Made by a program: the position numbers and the translations under genes
In this document: one piece after another, positions 16,572 to 27,139 of the stretch
How positions within the stretch are numbered: the stretch's first letter is position 1
Layout of the letters: the number at the start of each line of letters is the position of its first letter
Assembly: GCF_016405905.1 (NCBI RefSeq)
Contig: NZ_JAEFCB010000002.1
Span: 62,001-126,000, forward strand
Direction of reading: 5' to 3'
Length of the DNA stretch: 64,000 nucleotides
From: Variovorax sp. IB41
GTDB taxonomy: Bacteria; Pseudomonadota; Gammaproteobacteria; Burkholderiales; Burkholderiaceae_C
Notes under the pieces: model-generated
Database searches by the model: none
What the model saw: only the letters and a program-made list of their open reading frames with translations
What the model was told of the DNA's origin: nothing

Positions 16572-18424
16572 GGTTTGACGCGCAGGCGCTTGAGCGTTTC
16601 CTGCAGGGTTTCGTTCTCGGCGTCGCTCAAGAGCGCTTCCTTCCAGATCGTCACCGCGCGGTCCTTCTGGCCGATGCTCCACAGCACTTCGCCGAAGTGC
16701 GCGCCGATCTCGGGATCGGGCCGCGTCTTGTAGGCCGCCTCGAGGATGCGGATGGCCTCGGCCGTGTTGCCCATCCGGAACTCGACCCAGCCCAGGCTGT
16801 CGGCGATGAACGGGTCTTCCGGCGCCAGCTGCACCGCCTTCTGGATCAGCGTGCGCGCTTCGTCCAGCCGGATCTTGCGATCGGCGAACGAGTAGCCCAG
16901 GGCGTTGTAGGCGTTCTGGCTCTCGGGCTTGAGCTGGATCAGCCGGCGCAGCAGCCGCTCCATGTCGTCCAGGCGGTTGAGTTTCTCGGCCACCATCGCC
17001 TGGTCGTAGACCAGGTCGCTGTCGTCGGGCGCGGCCGTGGAAGCCTGCGCCAGCATGTCGTAGGCGGCCTGGTATTGCTTGGCGTCGCGCAGCAGCTGCA
17101 CTTCGGCAAGGAATTTCTGCTTCTTGTCCTCGGGCGTGCGCTCGGGCAAGGCGCGGATGACTTCGCGTGCCTGCGGCAGCTTGCCCTGGCGCGCCAGCAG
17201 GCCCGCGCGGCGGGTCTGGGCGACGGTGAGATCTTCGGTGCTGTCGATGCGCGCAAGCCAGCGCTCCGCACCCACGAGGTCCTTGCGTCGTTCCGCCAGT
17301 TGCGACAGGGCGAGGTAGGCCTGCGTCACGCCGCGCTGGCGGTCGGAGGCGTCGTCGGCGTTCTTGGCGTCCTTGCCCTGGTTGGCGGAGAGGTCGATGT
17401 ACCGCTTGAAGGAGGTTTCTGCCGCGCCGTCCTGTTTGGCCTGCATCTGCAGGCTGCCCAGCAGCAGCCAGGGCTCGGGCAGTTCGGGCCGCGCCGTGGT
17501 GAGTGCCTGCAACTGGGTCTGGGCGTCGCCGTAGCGCCGGTTCTCGACCAGCACGCGCGCATAGGCGACGCGCAGTTCGGGCGTGGCCTTGGTGTTGCTG
17601 GCCAGGTAGCGCGTGACGATCGGCTCGGCCAGCGGCTGGCCGGGATCGACCATCTCGAGCGCCAGCGCGGGCGGCGCGTCGGAGGCCGGATCGATTTCCT
17701 GCCCCTTGCGCGCGGCCTCCAAGGCGCCGGACGCGTCCCCGGCATTGAGGCGCAGCCGGCCCACGGTGGCCCAGGCCAGGCCGCCGGTCGTCGGGCTCTT
17801 GAGTTCGTCGACCAGTGCCCGCTCGACCACCGAGGCGGCCAGTTTCTTGTCGGAAGCGCGCGAGTAGTTGCGTGCAATCACCGCCATCAGGAGCGGTCGT
17901 TCGATCTGCGAAGTGGCCGCCACCTCGGCGCGCAGCGGCTCGACCGTCTCGCCGATGCGGTTCAGCGCGATCAGGATCTGCAGTTCGATGCGCCGTGCAT
18001 CGCGCGACGTGGGCAGGGTCTCCTGCCAGGCACGCGCGGCTGCCAGGGCGGCATCGCCGGAACGCGATTGCAGCGCGATCTCGACGGCCCGCTGGAACAG
18101 CTTGCCGTCGCGCAGCCGCCGTGCCGAGTTGAGCACCAGCGCATAGCCGGAGCCGGGATCGCCGGAGCGGGCGGTCAGCTCGCCCATCAGGATTTCGTAG
18201 AACAGGTCGGCGGTCAGCGCCGACGGTTGCGCAGCGGGTTCGCTGGCGGGCTTCGGCGGCGTGACCCGGGGCCGGACCGCGGGCCTGGGCGGCGCGTTGC
18301 GCTCGATGATGGGCGCCGGGCTGTTGGGGGCGGCGGGATCGGAGGTTTGCGCGTGCACCGCGCAAGCCAGCAGCACGAGAGATGCGGCCGCCGCAAGGCG
18401 GTGTCGGCGGGGCGATGGAATCAT
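16568..18424 (-). CDS. Large secreted TPR protein
   Basis: A 618-residue protein with a signal peptide (residues 1-25, 'RRHRLAAAASLVLLACAVHAQ') and a Pro/Ala-rich linker to about residue 70. The remainder is a superhelix of tetratricopeptide repeats. The C-terminal units are the clearest ('NAYNALGYSFADRKIRLDEA', 'FIADSLGWVEFRMGNTAEAI'). It is probably periplasmic or attached to the membrane as a scaffold. Proteins in this position upstream of lolB are common in Burkholderiales; an envelope role is inference. It overlaps lolB by 4 bases and is divergent from mutM. Confidence 0.88.
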   Translation of the reverse strand: MIPSPRRHRLAAAASLVLLACAVHAQTSDPAAPNSPAPIIERNAPPRPAVRPRVTPPKPASEPAAQPSALTADLFYEILMGELTARSGDPGSGYALVLNSARRLRDGKLFQRAVEIALQSRSGDAALAAARAWQETLPTSRDARRIELQILIALNRIGETVEPLRAEVAATSQIERPLLMAVIARNYSRASDKKLAASVVERALVDELKSPTTGGLAWATVGRLRLNAGDASGALEAARKGQEIDPASDAPPALALEMVDPGQPLAEPIVTRYLASNTKATPELRVAYARVLVENRRYGDAQTQLQALTTARPELPEPWLLLGSLQMQAKQDGAAETSFKRYIDLSANQGKDAKNADDASDRQRGVTQAYLALSQLAERRKDLVGAERWLARIDSTEDLTVAQTRRAGLLARQGKLPQAREVIRALPERTPEDKKQKFLAEVQLLRDAKQYQAAYDMLAQASTAAPDDSDLVYDQAMVAEKLNRLDDMERLLRRLIQLKPESQNAYNALGYSFADRKIRLDEARTLIQKAVQLAPEDPFIADSLGWVEFRMGNTAEAIRILEAAYKTRPDPEIGAHFGEVLWSIGQKDRAVTIWKEALLSDAENETLQETLKRLRVKP

Positions 18425-18494
18425 CGAATCATGATAATCGAGGCTTTTGAACGAGCGTCGCGTGGGGCTACGTCTTCGCCGGAGTTTTACTTTC

Positions 18495-19307
18495 ATGCCT
18501 GAGTTACCCGAAGTCGAAGTCACCCGCCGCGGTTTTGCCGACCGCATCGCCGGCGCGCGCATCGACGCCGTGCGCATCGGAAAACCATTGCGCTGGGCCC
18601 TGATGGTGGTGCCCGAGGCACTGGTCGGGCGGCATGTGCGCGAGGTGCGGCGGCGCGGTAAATATTTGTTGATCGACCTGGACCGGGGCTTGCTGCTGCT
18701 GCACCTGGGCATGTCGGGCAGCCTGCGCTTCGATGCGGCGCTGCCGCCGCCCGGCACGCACGATCACTTCGACCTCGTCACCGACCGCGGCACCCTGCGG
18801 CTGAACGACCCGCGCCGCTTCGGCGCCGTGGTCTACGTGGACGACGAGGCTGCGCCCTGGGCCATCAAGCTGCTCGGTGGCCTGGGCATGGAGCCGCTGG
18901 GCGACGCCTTCGACCTCGATGCCTTCCACGCGGGCCTGCGCAAGCGCAAGACGGCCGTCAAGCAGGTGCTGCTGGCGGGCGACGTGGTGGTGGGGGTGGG
19001 CAACATCTATGCATCGGAGGCGCTGTTTCAGGCCGGCATCCGCCCGACCCTGTCGGCCGCGCGCATCAGCCGGCCGCGGGCCGCCAAGCTCCATGCCGCG
19101 GTGCGCGAAATTCTCGCCAGGGCGGTCGAGAAGGGCGGCAGCACGTTGCGCGACTTCTCCAACGTGGACGGCCAGAACGGCTATTTCCAGCTCGAAGCCA
19201 CCGTTTACGGGCGGGCCGGCGAGCCGTGTCGGGTCTGCGCAACGCCGATCCGGCTGCTGCGCCAAGGGCAGCGCTCCACTTATTTTTGTCCCAATTGTCA
19301 AAAGTAG
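18495..19307 (+). CDS. mutM: Formamidopyrimidine-DNA glycosylase (Fpg/MutM)
   Basis: A 270-residue bifunctional DNA glycosylase/AP lyase that removes 8-oxoguanine and formamidopyrimidines. After Met removal the catalytic Pro-Glu ('[13 protein letters not shown]') is exposed. The helix-two-turn-helix region includes '[18 protein letters not shown]'. The C-terminal zinc finger has Cys pairs in 'CRVCATP' and 'CPNC'. It is paired within 2.2 kb with mutY, the other enzyme of the 8-oxoG system, with only a dynamin-like gene between. The start at 18495 is fixed by the MPELPEVE motif. Confidence 0.98.
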   Translation: MPELPEVEVTRRGFADRIAGARIDAVRIGKPLRWALMVVPEALVGRHVREVRRRGKYLLIDLDRGLLLLHLGMSGSLRFDAALPPPGTHDHFDLVTDRGTLRLNDPRRFGAVVYVDDEAAPWAIKLLGGLGMEPLGDAFDLDAFHAGLRKRKTAVKQVLLAGDVVVGVGNIYASEALFQAGIRPTLSAARISRPRAAKLHAAVREILARAVEKGGSTLRDFSNVDGQNGYFQLEATVYGRAGEPCRVCATPIRLLRQGQRSTYFCPNCQK

Positions 19308-19395
19308 AGGGTTCCGCTTGCGATTGAATGCCCCGAAAACAGGCGCTACGCAGTTTGCGATGCTATATTTGTAAGCTCTTTCTTACATATTTCCC

Positions 19396-21363
19396 TTGAG
19401 CCGCTCTTTCAACCAACAACTCGATCAGCACGGTGCGTGGCGGAGCAACTTCGCCCATCGGCTGCAGTGGCTGTCCCGCTGGCTGACCGAGAACGAGCTG
19501 CTCGACCAGGCCGTGGCCGAGCGCCTGCGGGGCCTGGAACTGCAGATCCGCACCAGCAAGGTGATGGTCGCGTTCGTGGCCGAGTTCTCACGCGGCAAGT
19601 CGGAGCTGATCAATGCGATCTTCTTTGCCGACTACGGGCGCCGCATCATGCCCGCGAGCGCGGGACGCACCACGATGTGTCCGACCGAGCTGGGCTACGA
19701 CCCGGCCATCGCGCCCAAGCTGCGGCTGCTGCCGATCGAAACCCGCCTGGAGCCGCATTCGCTGACGCATTGGCGCGAAAAGTCGACCCGCTGGACCGAG
19801 ATCCCGATCGAGGTCGGCAACGCCGAGCAACTGGCGCAGGCCATGGGCAAGGTGGCCGAAGTGCGCTGGGTGAGCAAGGACGAGGCCCGTGCGCTCGGCT
19901 TCTGGAATCCCGAGACGCCCGACGACAACCCGGTGCAGGACGCCGAAGGCCGCGTCGAAATCCCGCGCTGGCGCCATGCCGTGCTCAACATGCCGCACCC
20001 CTTGCTGGAGCAGGGGCTGGTCATTCTGGACACCCCTGGCCTGAACGCGATCGGCGCCGAGCCCGAACTCACGGTGAGCCTGATTCCGCAGGCGCACGCC
20101 GTGGTCTTCATCCTGGGCGCCGAGACCGGCGTGACGCGTTCCGACCTGTCGATCTGGCGCGAACACCTCATCACCGAGGACGAAGGCGGCGACACGCGCT
20201 TCGTCGTGCTCAACAAGATCGACACGATGTGGGACTCGCTGAGCACCCACGCGCAGATCGAATTGCAGATCGAGCGCCAGCGCGACAGCGCGGCCCGGCT
20301 GCTCGACGTGCCGCTCGCGCAGGTGCTGCCGGTGTCCGCGCAGAAGGGCCTGCAGGCGAAGATCCAGCACGATGCGCGCCTGCTTGAAGCCAGCCGCCTG
20401 CCCGCGCTCGAAGCCCTGCTGGGCGAAGGCGTGCTCGGCAAGCGCGAGACCATGCTGCGCCTGGCCGTCGATGCCGGCATGACCGCGCTGCGCACCGAGG
20501 CCGAACGCATCCTGAAGGTGCGCCAGCGCGACCTGTCGGAGCAGGCGCTCGAGCTGCAGGGCCTCCGCGGCAAGAACGTCTCGGTGATCCGCCACATGCG
20601 CTCGCGCATCGACCAGGAACACGCCGAGTTCGAGGGCAGCAACACCCGCATCCTGGCGTTGCGCTCGGTGCAGGGCAAGCTGCTGCGCGAGGTGTATGCC
20701 GTGCTGGGCCGCACCGCGCTCAAGGCCGACATGGTGCGGCTGTCGGCCGCGCTCAAGCGCCCCGGCATCAAGCTCAATGTGCGTAAGGTGTACGGCGAGA
20801 CTTTCGATTCGCTGCGCAACAACCTGCGCGAAGTGCAGGCGACGACGGCCGAGATCCAGTCGATGCTGCACGCCACCTTCCGCCAGCTCAACGCCGAGCA
20901 GGGCTTCACCCTGCAGGCGCCGGCCGAGCCCGATCTCACGGGCTTCGAGCAGGAGTTGAGCCAGATCGAGCGCAGCCACATTCATTACCTGGGCGTGGGC
21001 AATTTGCTCAAGCTCGCGCAGGCCGATTTCTGCGACAAGCTGGTTCGCGCGCTGGCCAGCCGGCTGCGACTGGTCAACGAGGCCGCGATGACCGAGGTCG
21101 AGCGCTGGAGCAAGGGCGCGAGCGCGCAAATCGATGCGCAGCTCAAGGAGCGTCGCCGCAACTTCAGCAAGCGCATCGAGGCGATCGAGCGCATCCAGAA
21201 CGCGGCAGGCAATCTTGACGAGCGGCTGCTCGAGTTGGCGGCGCAGGAAACCAACCTCGCCGAGCTGCATGCCCGCCTGCGTGAATTCACCTCGCTGATC
21301 ACGCAGCAAGGCAAGCCGCAGGCCGTTGCTGCGACCCCCTTCAGCGAGTTGCGTGCGGCCTGA
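19396..21363 (+). CDS. Dynamin-like GTPase (orphan)
   Basis: A 655-residue dynamin-family protein. The GTPase domain has a P loop 'AEFSRGKSEL' (about 62-71), a switch region 'AGRTTMCPTEL', the G3 motif 'ILDTPGLNAIG' (about 213-223) and G4 'LNKID'. Long helical segments after about residue 350 fit the stalk of bacterial dynamins. Such proteins remodel or protect membranes; the specific role is unknown. It occurs singly rather than as the tandem pair seen in many bacteria. The start appears to be TTG at 19396, since no ATG or GTG lies upstream in frame and the first ATG (M57) would remove the region before the P loop. The end overlaps the region before mutY. Confidence 0.85.
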   Translation: MSRSFNQQLDQHGAWRSNFAHRLQWLSRWLTENELLDQAVAERLRGLELQIRTSKVMVAFVAEFSRGKSELINAIFFADYGRRIMPASAGRTTMCPTELGYDPAIAPKLRLLPIETRLEPHSLTHWREKSTRWTEIPIEVGNAEQLAQAMGKVAEVRWVSKDEARALGFWNPETPDDNPVQDAEGRVEIPRWRHAVLNMPHPLLEQGLVILDTPGLNAIGAEPELTVSLIPQAHAVVFILGAETGVTRSDLSIWREHLITEDEGGDTRFVVLNKIDTMWDSLSTHAQIELQIERQRDSAARLLDVPLAQVLPVSAQKGLQAKIQHDARLLEASRLPALEALLGEGVLGKRETMLRLAVDAGMTALRTEAERILKVRQRDLSEQALELQGLRGKNVSVIRHMRSRIDQEHAEFEGSNTRILALRSVQGKLLREVYAVLGRTALKADMVRLSAALKRPGIKLNVRKVYGETFDSLRNNLREVQATTAEIQSMLHATFRQLNAEQGFTLQAPAEPDLTGFEQELSQIERSHIHYLGVGNLLKLAQADFCDKLVRALASRLRLVNEAAMTEVERWSKGASAQIDAQLKERRRNFSKRIEAIERIQNAAGNLDERLLELAAQETNLAELHARLREFTSLITQQGKPQAVAATPFSELRAA

Positions 21364-21397
21364 GCGTTCCGCTTCCACGGCGGCAGCCGCTTTGCAG

Positions 21398-22435
21398 ATG
21401 CCGCCCGATTTCGCCGCGCAGATCGTCAGCTGGCAGCGCAGCCACGGGCGCAGCGCGCTGCCGTGGCAGAACACGCGCGATCCGTACCGCGTCTGGCTGT
21501 CGGAGGTGATGCTCCAGCAGACGCAGGTCACGACGGTGCTGGGCTACTTCGCGCGCTTTCTCGAACGTTTTCCCGATGTGAAGGCACTGGCCGCGGGCAC
21601 CGAGGACGAGGTGTTCGGGCTCTGGAGCGGCCTCGGCTACTACAGTCGCGCGCGCAACATGCACCGCTGCGCGCAGGAAGTCGTCGAGCGATTCGGCGGC
21701 GAATTTCCGCACACCGCGGCGGAGCTGGTGACCTTGCCCGGCATCGGCCGCTCCACCGCGGCGGCGATCGCTGCGTTCTGCTTCGGCGAGCGTGTGGCGA
21801 TCCTCGATGGCAATGTGAAGCGCGTGCTGACGCGCGTGCTCGGATTCGGCGGCGACATGTCTTCTTCCGCGCAGGAGCGCGCGCTGTGGGACCAGGCAAC
21901 GCAGCTGCTGCCGCCCGCCGAAGAGCGCGAAGCGATCGCGAGCTACACGCAGGGGGTGATGGACCTCGGCGCCACCGTCTGCCTGCCGCGCAAGCCCAGC
22001 TGCATGATCTGCCCGGTCAACAAGACCTGCGTGGGCCTGCGCGAAGGATCGCCCGAGCGCTATCCCGTCAAGACCCGCAAGCTCAAGCGCAGCGCGCAGT
22101 CGCTCTGGGTGCTGCTGGCGCGCGATGCAAAGGGGCGCGTCTGGCTGGAGAAGCGGCCGGCCAAGGGCATCTGGGCCGGGCTGCATTGCCTGCCGGTGTT
22201 CGACAGTCGCGACGACCTGCTCGCGGCGCTGCCACCCGCCGCACAGCGCAGCGCGGAAGATCTCCCGCCCTTCGTGCATGTGCTGACCCACAAGGACCTG
22301 CACCTGCATCCGGTGCTGCTGCAAGGCGTGCAACCTCAGGGCGACGTTGCGCGCTGGGTCGAGGCAGAGGAGTGGGGCCGGCTCGGCCTGCCCGCGCCCG
22401 TGCGCAAGCTGCTGGAGAACAGCGGCGCGGCCTAG
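21398..22435 (+). CDS. mutY: A/G-specific adenine glycosylase
   Basis: A 345-residue glycosylase that removes adenine mispaired with 8-oxoguanine. The catalytic Glu region 'SEVMLQQTQVTTV' (Glu near residue 36), the helix-hairpin-helix 'TLPGIGRSTAAAI' with the following Asp in 'ILDGNVKRVLTRVLG', and a 4Fe-4S cluster loop ('CLPRKPSCMICPVNKTC') are all present. The C-terminal NUDIX-like 8-oxoG recognition domain runs to the end. The frame is open back to 21326 inside the dynamin gene; I chose 21398, just before the family start 'FAAQIVSWQ'. Confidence 0.96.
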   Translation: MPPDFAAQIVSWQRSHGRSALPWQNTRDPYRVWLSEVMLQQTQVTTVLGYFARFLERFPDVKALAAGTEDEVFGLWSGLGYYSRARNMHRCAQEVVERFGGEFPHTAAELVTLPGIGRSTAAAIAAFCFGERVAILDGNVKRVLTRVLGFGGDMSSSAQERALWDQATQLLPPAEEREAIASYTQGVMDLGATVCLPRKPSCMICPVNKTCVGLREGSPERYPVKTRKLKRSAQSLWVLLARDAKGRVWLEKRPAKGIWAGLHCLPVFDSRDDLLAALPPAAQRSAEDLPPFVHVLTHKDLHLHPVLLQGVQPQGDVARWVEAEEWGRLGLPAPVRKLLENSGAA

Positions 22436-22452
22436 CGCCGAGGGCCTAGGGC

Positions 22453-23328
22453 CTAGTTCGCGTCGAGCTCGCGGTGCCGCTTGAGCGAACCCCAGCGTGC
22501 GCCGAAGGTGTGCGCCAGTTGCTCGACAAGAAACACCGAGCGATGCTGCCCACCGGTGCAGCCGATGGCCACCGTGACGTAGCTGCGATGGTCTCGCGCC
22601 AATGCGTCGAGCCAGTGCGACAGGAACTGCTCGATGTCGTCGTACATGCGCGCCACGTCTTCGTGCTCCCGCAGCCATTCGATCACCGGCGCGTCGCGGC
22701 CCGTGAGCGGACGCAGCGCGGGCACGTAGTGCGGGTTGGGCAGCATGCGCACGTCGAACACGTAGTCCGCATCGAGCGGCACGCCACGCTTGAAGGCGAA
22801 CGATTCGAAGACCAGCGTGAGCGCGCTCTGCGGCGCGGAAATCAGCGCCTTGATGTAGCTCTGCAGCTGCGCCGGGCGGATGAGGCTGGTGTCGATCACG
22901 TCGGCGCCGTCGCGCAGGTCGGCCAGCAGTTCGCGCTCCAGTTCGATGGCCTGCACCAGCACGCGGTGCTGCTCGGGCACGTCGGTGCGGCCTTCCTGGC
23001 GCGACAGCGGATGGCGGCGGCGGGTTTCCGAATAGCGGCGCAGCAGCGCGTCGGTGGTCGCATCGAGGAACAGCGAGCGCAGCGAGACGCCATCGCGGCG
23101 CAGCGCCTCGAGCTGCTGTGGAACGATCGGCAGCGACACGCCGCTGCGCACGTCCATCGCGATGGCCACGCGCGTGGCCTGCTGCTCGTGCTGCAGCGCG
23201 ATGAACGAGGTCAGCAGTTCGGGCGGCAGGTTGTCGACGCAGTAGTAGCCGGCGTCTTCCAGCGCATGCAGCGCCACGGACTTTCCCGACCCCGACATGC
23301 CGGTGATGAGCACGAGGTCCAGGTTCAT
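22453..23328 (-). CDS. rapZ: RNase adapter protein RapZ
   Basis: A 291-residue P-loop protein. Walker A '[16 protein letters not shown]' occupies about residues 10-25, followed by the family signature '[13 protein letters not shown]'. The C-terminal domain contains '[11 protein letters not shown]', the RNA- and metabolite-binding half. In enterobacteria RapZ directs RNase E to the small RNA GlmZ and so controls amino-sugar synthesis. In betaproteobacteria the partner RNA is not defined. The ATG at 23328 overlaps the recN stop by 4 bases. Confidence 0.95.
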   Translation of the reverse strand: MNLDLVLITGMSGSGKSVALHALEDAGYYCVDNLPPELLTSFIALQHEQQATRVAIAMDVRSGVSLPIVPQQLEALRRDGVSLRSLFLDATTDALLRRYSETRRRHPLSRQEGRTDVPEQHRVLVQAIELERELLADLRDGADVIDTSLIRPAQLQSYIKALISAPQSALTLVFESFAFKRGVPLDADYVFDVRMLPNPHYVPALRPLTGRDAPVIEWLREHEDVARMYDDIEQFLSHWLDALARDHRSYVTVAIGCTGGQHRSVFLVEQLAHTFGARWGSLKRHRELDAN

Positions 23329-25007
23329 GGCGCGGTCGCCGAGGTCTTGTGGCCGAGCATCTCGCGGGCGTGCGCCAGCGAGGTCTGCGAGACCTTCTCG
23401 CCGCCCAGCATGCGGGCGATTTCGTTGGCGCGGGTGTCGTCGTCGAGGCGCGACACGCCGCTCTCGGTGCGCGGGCCGTCCTTGCCGGCACCGGCCGTCT
23501 GGCGCTTGGCCACGACGAGGTGATGGTCGGCGCAGGCGGCCACCTGCGGCAGGTGGGTCACGGCCAGCACCTGGCGGTCGCGACCGAGCTGCTTCATGAG
23601 GCGGCCGACGGTTTCGGCGACCGCGCCACCGACGCCGGCATCGACCTCGTCGAAGATCAGCGTCTGCGCGGCGCCGAGCTGGCTGGTCGTCACGGCAATC
23701 GCCAGCGCGATGCGGGAGAGCTCGCCGCCCGAGGCCACCTTGCCGATCGCGCGCGGCGTGCTGCCGGTGTGGCCGGCCACGAGGAAGGCGATGTCTTCCA
23801 GGCCCGCGCGGCTGGGCTGCGCCAGCGGCTGCAGTTCGACCTCGAAGCGCCCGCCCTGCATGCCGAGGCCCTGCATGGCTTGCGTGACGGCCTGGGCCAG
23901 ACGCGGCGCGGCCTGCTTGCGGGCCTTGCCGAGCGCCTTGGCTTCTTTGAGGTAGGCCTGCTGCGCGTTCTGCTCGGCGCGCTCCAGGCCATCGAGATCG
24001 CTCTGCGCATCGAGCGCCTGCAGCTCGGCCTGCCAGCCGGCCAGCAGCGCGGGCAGCTCGCCCGGCGTGCGCTTGTAGCGGCGCGCGAGCGACATCCACA
24101 GGCCCATGCGCTCGTCCAGTTCGGCCAGGCGCTGCGGATCGGCCTCGGCGTCGCGGAGGTACCCGTGCAGGGTGTGGGCGGCGTCCGAGGCCTGCGCCAC
24201 GCAGGAGGCGAGCACCTCGCCCAGCGCGCGGAATTCGGGTTCGATGTGCTCGCAGTTCTGCAGCAGCGTCGCCGCGCGCGAGAGTGCGGAGAGGGCGCCG
24301 TTGTCGTCGTCCTCGAGCGCCTGGCTCGCGCCCTGCGCCGCGTCGATCAGCGCCTGGGCGTTGGAGATGCGTGAATGGTTGGTCGAGAGCTCTTCCCACT
24401 CGTCGGCGCCGGGCGCGAGCTTGGCGACCTCGGAGATCTGCCACTGCAGTCGCTCGCGTTCGCGCTGCAGCGAGTCTTGCGCCGAGCGCGCGTGTTCGAG
24501 CGCGGAGAGGGCCTGGCGCCAGCCTTGCCAGGCGGCGTCGAGCGCGTCGGTGCGCACGCCCGCGTAGGCGTCGAGCAGGCCGCGCACGGCCTCGGGGCGC
24601 GTCAAGCTCTGCCAGGCATGCTGGCCATGGATGTCAAGCAGGCGGTCGCCCAGTTCGCGCAACTGCGTGGCGGTGGCCGGGCTGCCGTTGATCCAGCCGC
24701 GGCTGCGGCCCTGCAGGTCGACGGTGCGGCGCAGCAGCAGCGCGTCGCCGGCTTCGAAGCCGCCTTCGTCGAGCCAGCTGTCCAGGGCCGGGTCGGCGTC
24801 GAATTCGGCGCTCACGTCCAGGCGCTCGGCGCCTTCGCGCACGGCGCCTGCGTCGGCCCGGTTGCCCAGCGCCAGTTGCAGCGCATCGATCAGGATGGAT
24901 TTGCCCGCGCCGGTTTCACCGGTCAACACCGTGAACCCGCCGGACAGGTCCAGTTCGAGTGATCGCACGATCACGAAGTCGCGCAGTGCGATGCGTCGCA
25001 GCGCCAT
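23325..25007 (-). CDS. recN: DNA repair protein RecN
   Basis: A 560-residue SMC-like ATPase in recombinational repair of double-strand breaks. The N terminus '[21 protein letters not shown]' leads to Walker A '[14 protein letters not shown]' (about 30-43). A long coiled-coil region occupies the middle. The C-terminal half carries signature '[12 protein letters not shown]' and Walker B '[12 protein letters not shown]'. It is followed by rapZ with a 4-base overlap and preceded by nadK after one base, so nadK-recN-rapZ form one operon. No LexA box was identified. Confidence 0.97.
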   Translation of the reverse strand: MALRRIALRDFVIVRSLELDLSGGFTVLTGETGAGKSILIDALQLALGNRADAGAVREGAERLDVSAEFDADPALDSWLDEGGFEAGDALLLRRTVDLQGRSRGWINGSPATATQLRELGDRLLDIHGQHAWQSLTRPEAVRGLLDAYAGVRTDALDAAWQGWRQALSALEHARSAQDSLQRERERLQWQISEVAKLAPGADEWEELSTNHSRISNAQALIDAAQGASQALEDDDNGALSALSRAATLLQNCEHIEPEFRALGEVLASCVAQASDAAHTLHGYLRDAEADPQRLAELDERMGLWMSLARRYKRTPGELPALLAGWQAELQALDAQSDLDGLERAEQNAQQAYLKEAKALGKARKQAAPRLAQAVTQAMQGLGMQGGRFEVELQPLAQPSRAGLEDIAFLVAGHTGSTPRAIGKVASGGELSRIALAIAVTTSQLGAAQTLIFDEVDAGVGGAVAETVGRLMKQLGRDRQVLAVTHLPQVAACADHHLVVAKRQTAGAGKDGPRTESGVSRLDDDTRANEIARMLGGEKVSQTSLAHAREMLGHKTSATAP

Positions 25008-25008
25008 G

Positions 25009-25920
25009 TCAGGAGCCCCCTTCGTTCCAATGAAGTTTCTTGCGCAGCGTGTCGAAATAGCTCCAGCCCCTCGGGTGCAGGAAGCGCACGCGGAAGTCGG
25101 AGCGGCGCACCACCACGCGATCGCCGATCGCCAGCGAGGCCAGTGACTGCATGTCGAAATTGGCGCTGGCGTCGCGCCCGCCGACCAGCTCGATCACGAT
25201 CTCGTCGGCATCGGGCAGCAGCACGGGGCGGTTCGAGAGCGTGTGCGGCGCGATCGGCACCAGCACCCATCCGGGCACGGCCGGATGAAGCAAGGGCCCG
25301 CCGGCCGACAGCGCGTAGGCGGTCGATCCGGTGGGCGTGGCGATGATCAGGCCATCGGCGCGCTGGTTGGCCACGAAGTGGCGGCCGACCGACACGCGCA
25401 GTTCGACCATGCCGGAGGTGGCGCCGCGGTTGACCACCACGTCGTTCATGGCGAGCGCATCGAACACCGAGACGCCGTCGCGCATGACCTGCGCGTGCAT
25501 CAGGCTGCGATGGTCTTCCTCGTATTCGCCGGCCAGCATCGGGATGAGCGTGGCCTGGTAGTTGTCCAGCGGGATGTCGGTGATGAAGCCCAGCCGGCCG
25601 CGGTTGATGCCGATCAGCGGGATGCCGTAGCTGGCGAGCTGGCGGCCGATGCCGAGCATGGTGCCGTCGCCGCCGACCACCAGGCCGAGGTCGCAGCGCT
25701 GGCCGATTTCCTCGACCGAGAGGGCCTCGTAGCGCGCATGGGCGGGGGCGCCGGCGTCTTCCTCTTCGCAGGTCGAGCGCTCGACGAAGACCTTGCAGCC
25801 CTGCGATTCCAGGAAGGTGCCGATGGTCTCCATGACGCCGTCGCGCGCATCGGCCTGCGCTCTGGCGCCGGAAGCCTGGTATTTGCCGATCAGGGCGACG
25901 TGACGGAAGCGGGAGGTCAT
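25009..25920 (-). CDS. nadK: NAD kinase
   Basis: A 303-residue NAD+ kinase that makes NADP+ from NAD+ and ATP or polyphosphate. The catalytic motif '[13 protein letters not shown]' lies near residues 81-93, the conserved 'MNDVVVNRG' near 161-169, and the glycine-rich '[15 protein letters not shown]' near 197-211. It is cytosolic and the first gene of the nadK-recN-rapZ operon. It is divergent from hrcA with a 31-base gap, so the two promoters must overlap. Confidence 0.96.
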   Translation of the reverse strand: MTSRFRHVALIGKYQASGARAQADARDGVMETIGTFLESQGCKVFVERSTCEEEDAGAPAHARYEALSVEEIGQRCDLGLVVGGDGTMLGIGRQLASYGIPLIGINRGRLGFITDIPLDNYQATLIPMLAGEYEEDHRSLMHAQVMRDGVSVFDALAMNDVVVNRGATSGMVELRVSVGRHFVANQRADGLIIATPTGSTAYALSAGGPLLHPAVPGWVLVPIAPHTLSNRPVLLPDADEIVIELVGGRDASANFDMQSLASLAIGDRVVVRRSDFRVRFLHPRGWSYFDTLRKKLHWNEGGS

Positions 25921-25951
25921 ATCTCACAAATTACAACACTAAAATCTTTCA

Positions 25952-26959
25952 ATGCTGGACGACCGTGCCAAGTTGCTGCTCAAGACGCTCGTCGAGCGCT
26001 ACATCGCCGACGGGCAACCCGTCGGGTCACGCACGCTGTCGCGTTCCGCGGGGCTGGATCTGTCGCCCGCGACCATCCGCAACGTCATGTCGGACCTTGA
26101 GGGGCTGGGGCTGATCGCCAGCCCGCACACCTCGGCCGGGCGCATTCCGACCCACCGCGGCTACCGCCTGTTCGTGGACACCATGCTGACCGCGCAGCGC
26201 GAGCAGATGAGCACGCCGAGTCTCGCGCCCGACCAGCCGCAGAAGGTGATCGCCAATGCGGCGAACATCCTGTCGAACCTGTCGCAGTTCGTCGGCGTGG
26301 TGATGGCGCCGCGCCGCGCCTCGGTGTTCAAGCAGATCGAGTTCCTGCGGCTGTCCGAGAACCGGCTGCTGGTGATCATCGTCTCGCCCGATGGCGACGT
26401 GCAGAACCGGGTGATCTTTCCGGAGGCCGACTATTCGCAGTCGCAACTGGTCGAAGCCTCCAACTACATCAACGCGCACTACGCGGGCCTGACGATCGAG
26501 CAGGTGCGCGATCGTCTGCGGTCCGAAGTCGAGAAACTGCGCGGCGAAATTGCCGCGCTCATGCAGGCGGCGGTCCAGGTGAGTTCCGAAGTGCTGACCG
26601 AGGCGCAGGAAGACGACGTCGTGATCTCCGGCGAACGCAACCTGCTCGCGGTGACGGACTTCTCCAGCGACATGGGCCAGCTGCGCCGCGCCTTCGAGCT
26701 CTTCGAACAGAAGGCGCAGCTGATGCGATTGCTCGACGTGTCGAGCAAGGCCGAGGGCGTGCGCATCTTCATCGGCGGCGAAAGCCAGGTGGTGCCGTTC
26801 GAGGAGCTCTCCATCGTCAGCGCCAACTATGAAGTCGACGGGCAGGTGGTGGGCACGCTGGGCGTGATCGGGCCGACACGCATGCCCTACGAGCGCATGA
26901 TCCAGATCGTCGACATCACGTCGCGGTTGGTGAGCAATGCGCTGAGCCACCGCAAGTAG
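25952..26959 (+). CDS. hrcA: Heat-inducible transcription repressor HrcA
   Basis: A 335-residue repressor of class I heat-shock genes that binds CIRCE elements. The winged-helix N terminus '[43 protein letters not shown]' is diagnostic, followed by the GAF-like dimerisation and insertion domains ending near '[18 protein letters not shown]'. No CIRCE element is present beside the gene, so its targets lie elsewhere. A taaaat hexamer at 25940-25945 sits only 6 bases before the ATG, which hints at a leaderless or very short leader transcript. Confidence 0.96.
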   Translation: MLDDRAKLLLKTLVERYIADGQPVGSRTLSRSAGLDLSPATIRNVMSDLEGLGLIASPHTSAGRIPTHRGYRLFVDTMLTAQREQMSTPSLAPDQPQKVIANAANILSNLSQFVGVVMAPRRASVFKQIEFLRLSENRLLVIIVSPDGDVQNRVIFPEADYSQSQLVEASNYINAHYAGLTIEQVRDRLRSEVEKLRGEIAALMQAAVQVSSEVLTEAQEDDVVISGERNLLAVTDFSSDMGQLRRAFELFEQKAQLMRLLDVSSKAEGVRIFIGGESQVVPFEELSIVSANYEVDGQVVGTLGVIGPTRMPYERMIQIVDITSRLVSNALSHRK

Positions 26960-26990
26960 GCTGCCGCGGCGAATAGAATCGTGGCCCAGT

Positions 26991-27067
<77 letters not shown>

Positions 27068-27120
27068 ACACTGCATTTTCAACTTTCGATCATGCAGGCC
27101 CAGAAGGCGTGAAAAACGCA

Positions 27121-27129
27121 TGCTATAAT
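27121..27129 (+). promoter_or_regulatory. Extended -10 promoter for tRNA-Arg
   Basis: The sequence tgctataat is a consensus extended -10 element (TGnTATAAT) ending 10 bases before the tRNA-Arg gene. No good -35 hexamer is seen at 17 bases, which the extended -10 would compensate. Confidence 0.65.
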
Positions 27130-27139
27130 TGCAAGCTGT

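Noticed and set aside
21326-21397. A longer MutY N terminus beginning inside the dynamin gene
   Set aside because: The extra 24 residues are low-complexity and lie before the family start; the ATG at 21398 is closer to the usual MutY N terminus.
19588-21531. A 647-codon minus-strand frame opposite the dynamin gene
   Set aside because: It mirrors the plus-strand coding frame, lacks family motifs and is rich in Arg, Ala, Leu and Gln, as typical for antisense of high-GC genes.
25921-25951. A CIRCE element expected near hrcA
   Set aside because: No ttagcactc/gagtgctaa inverted repeat is present in the nadK-hrcA gap.
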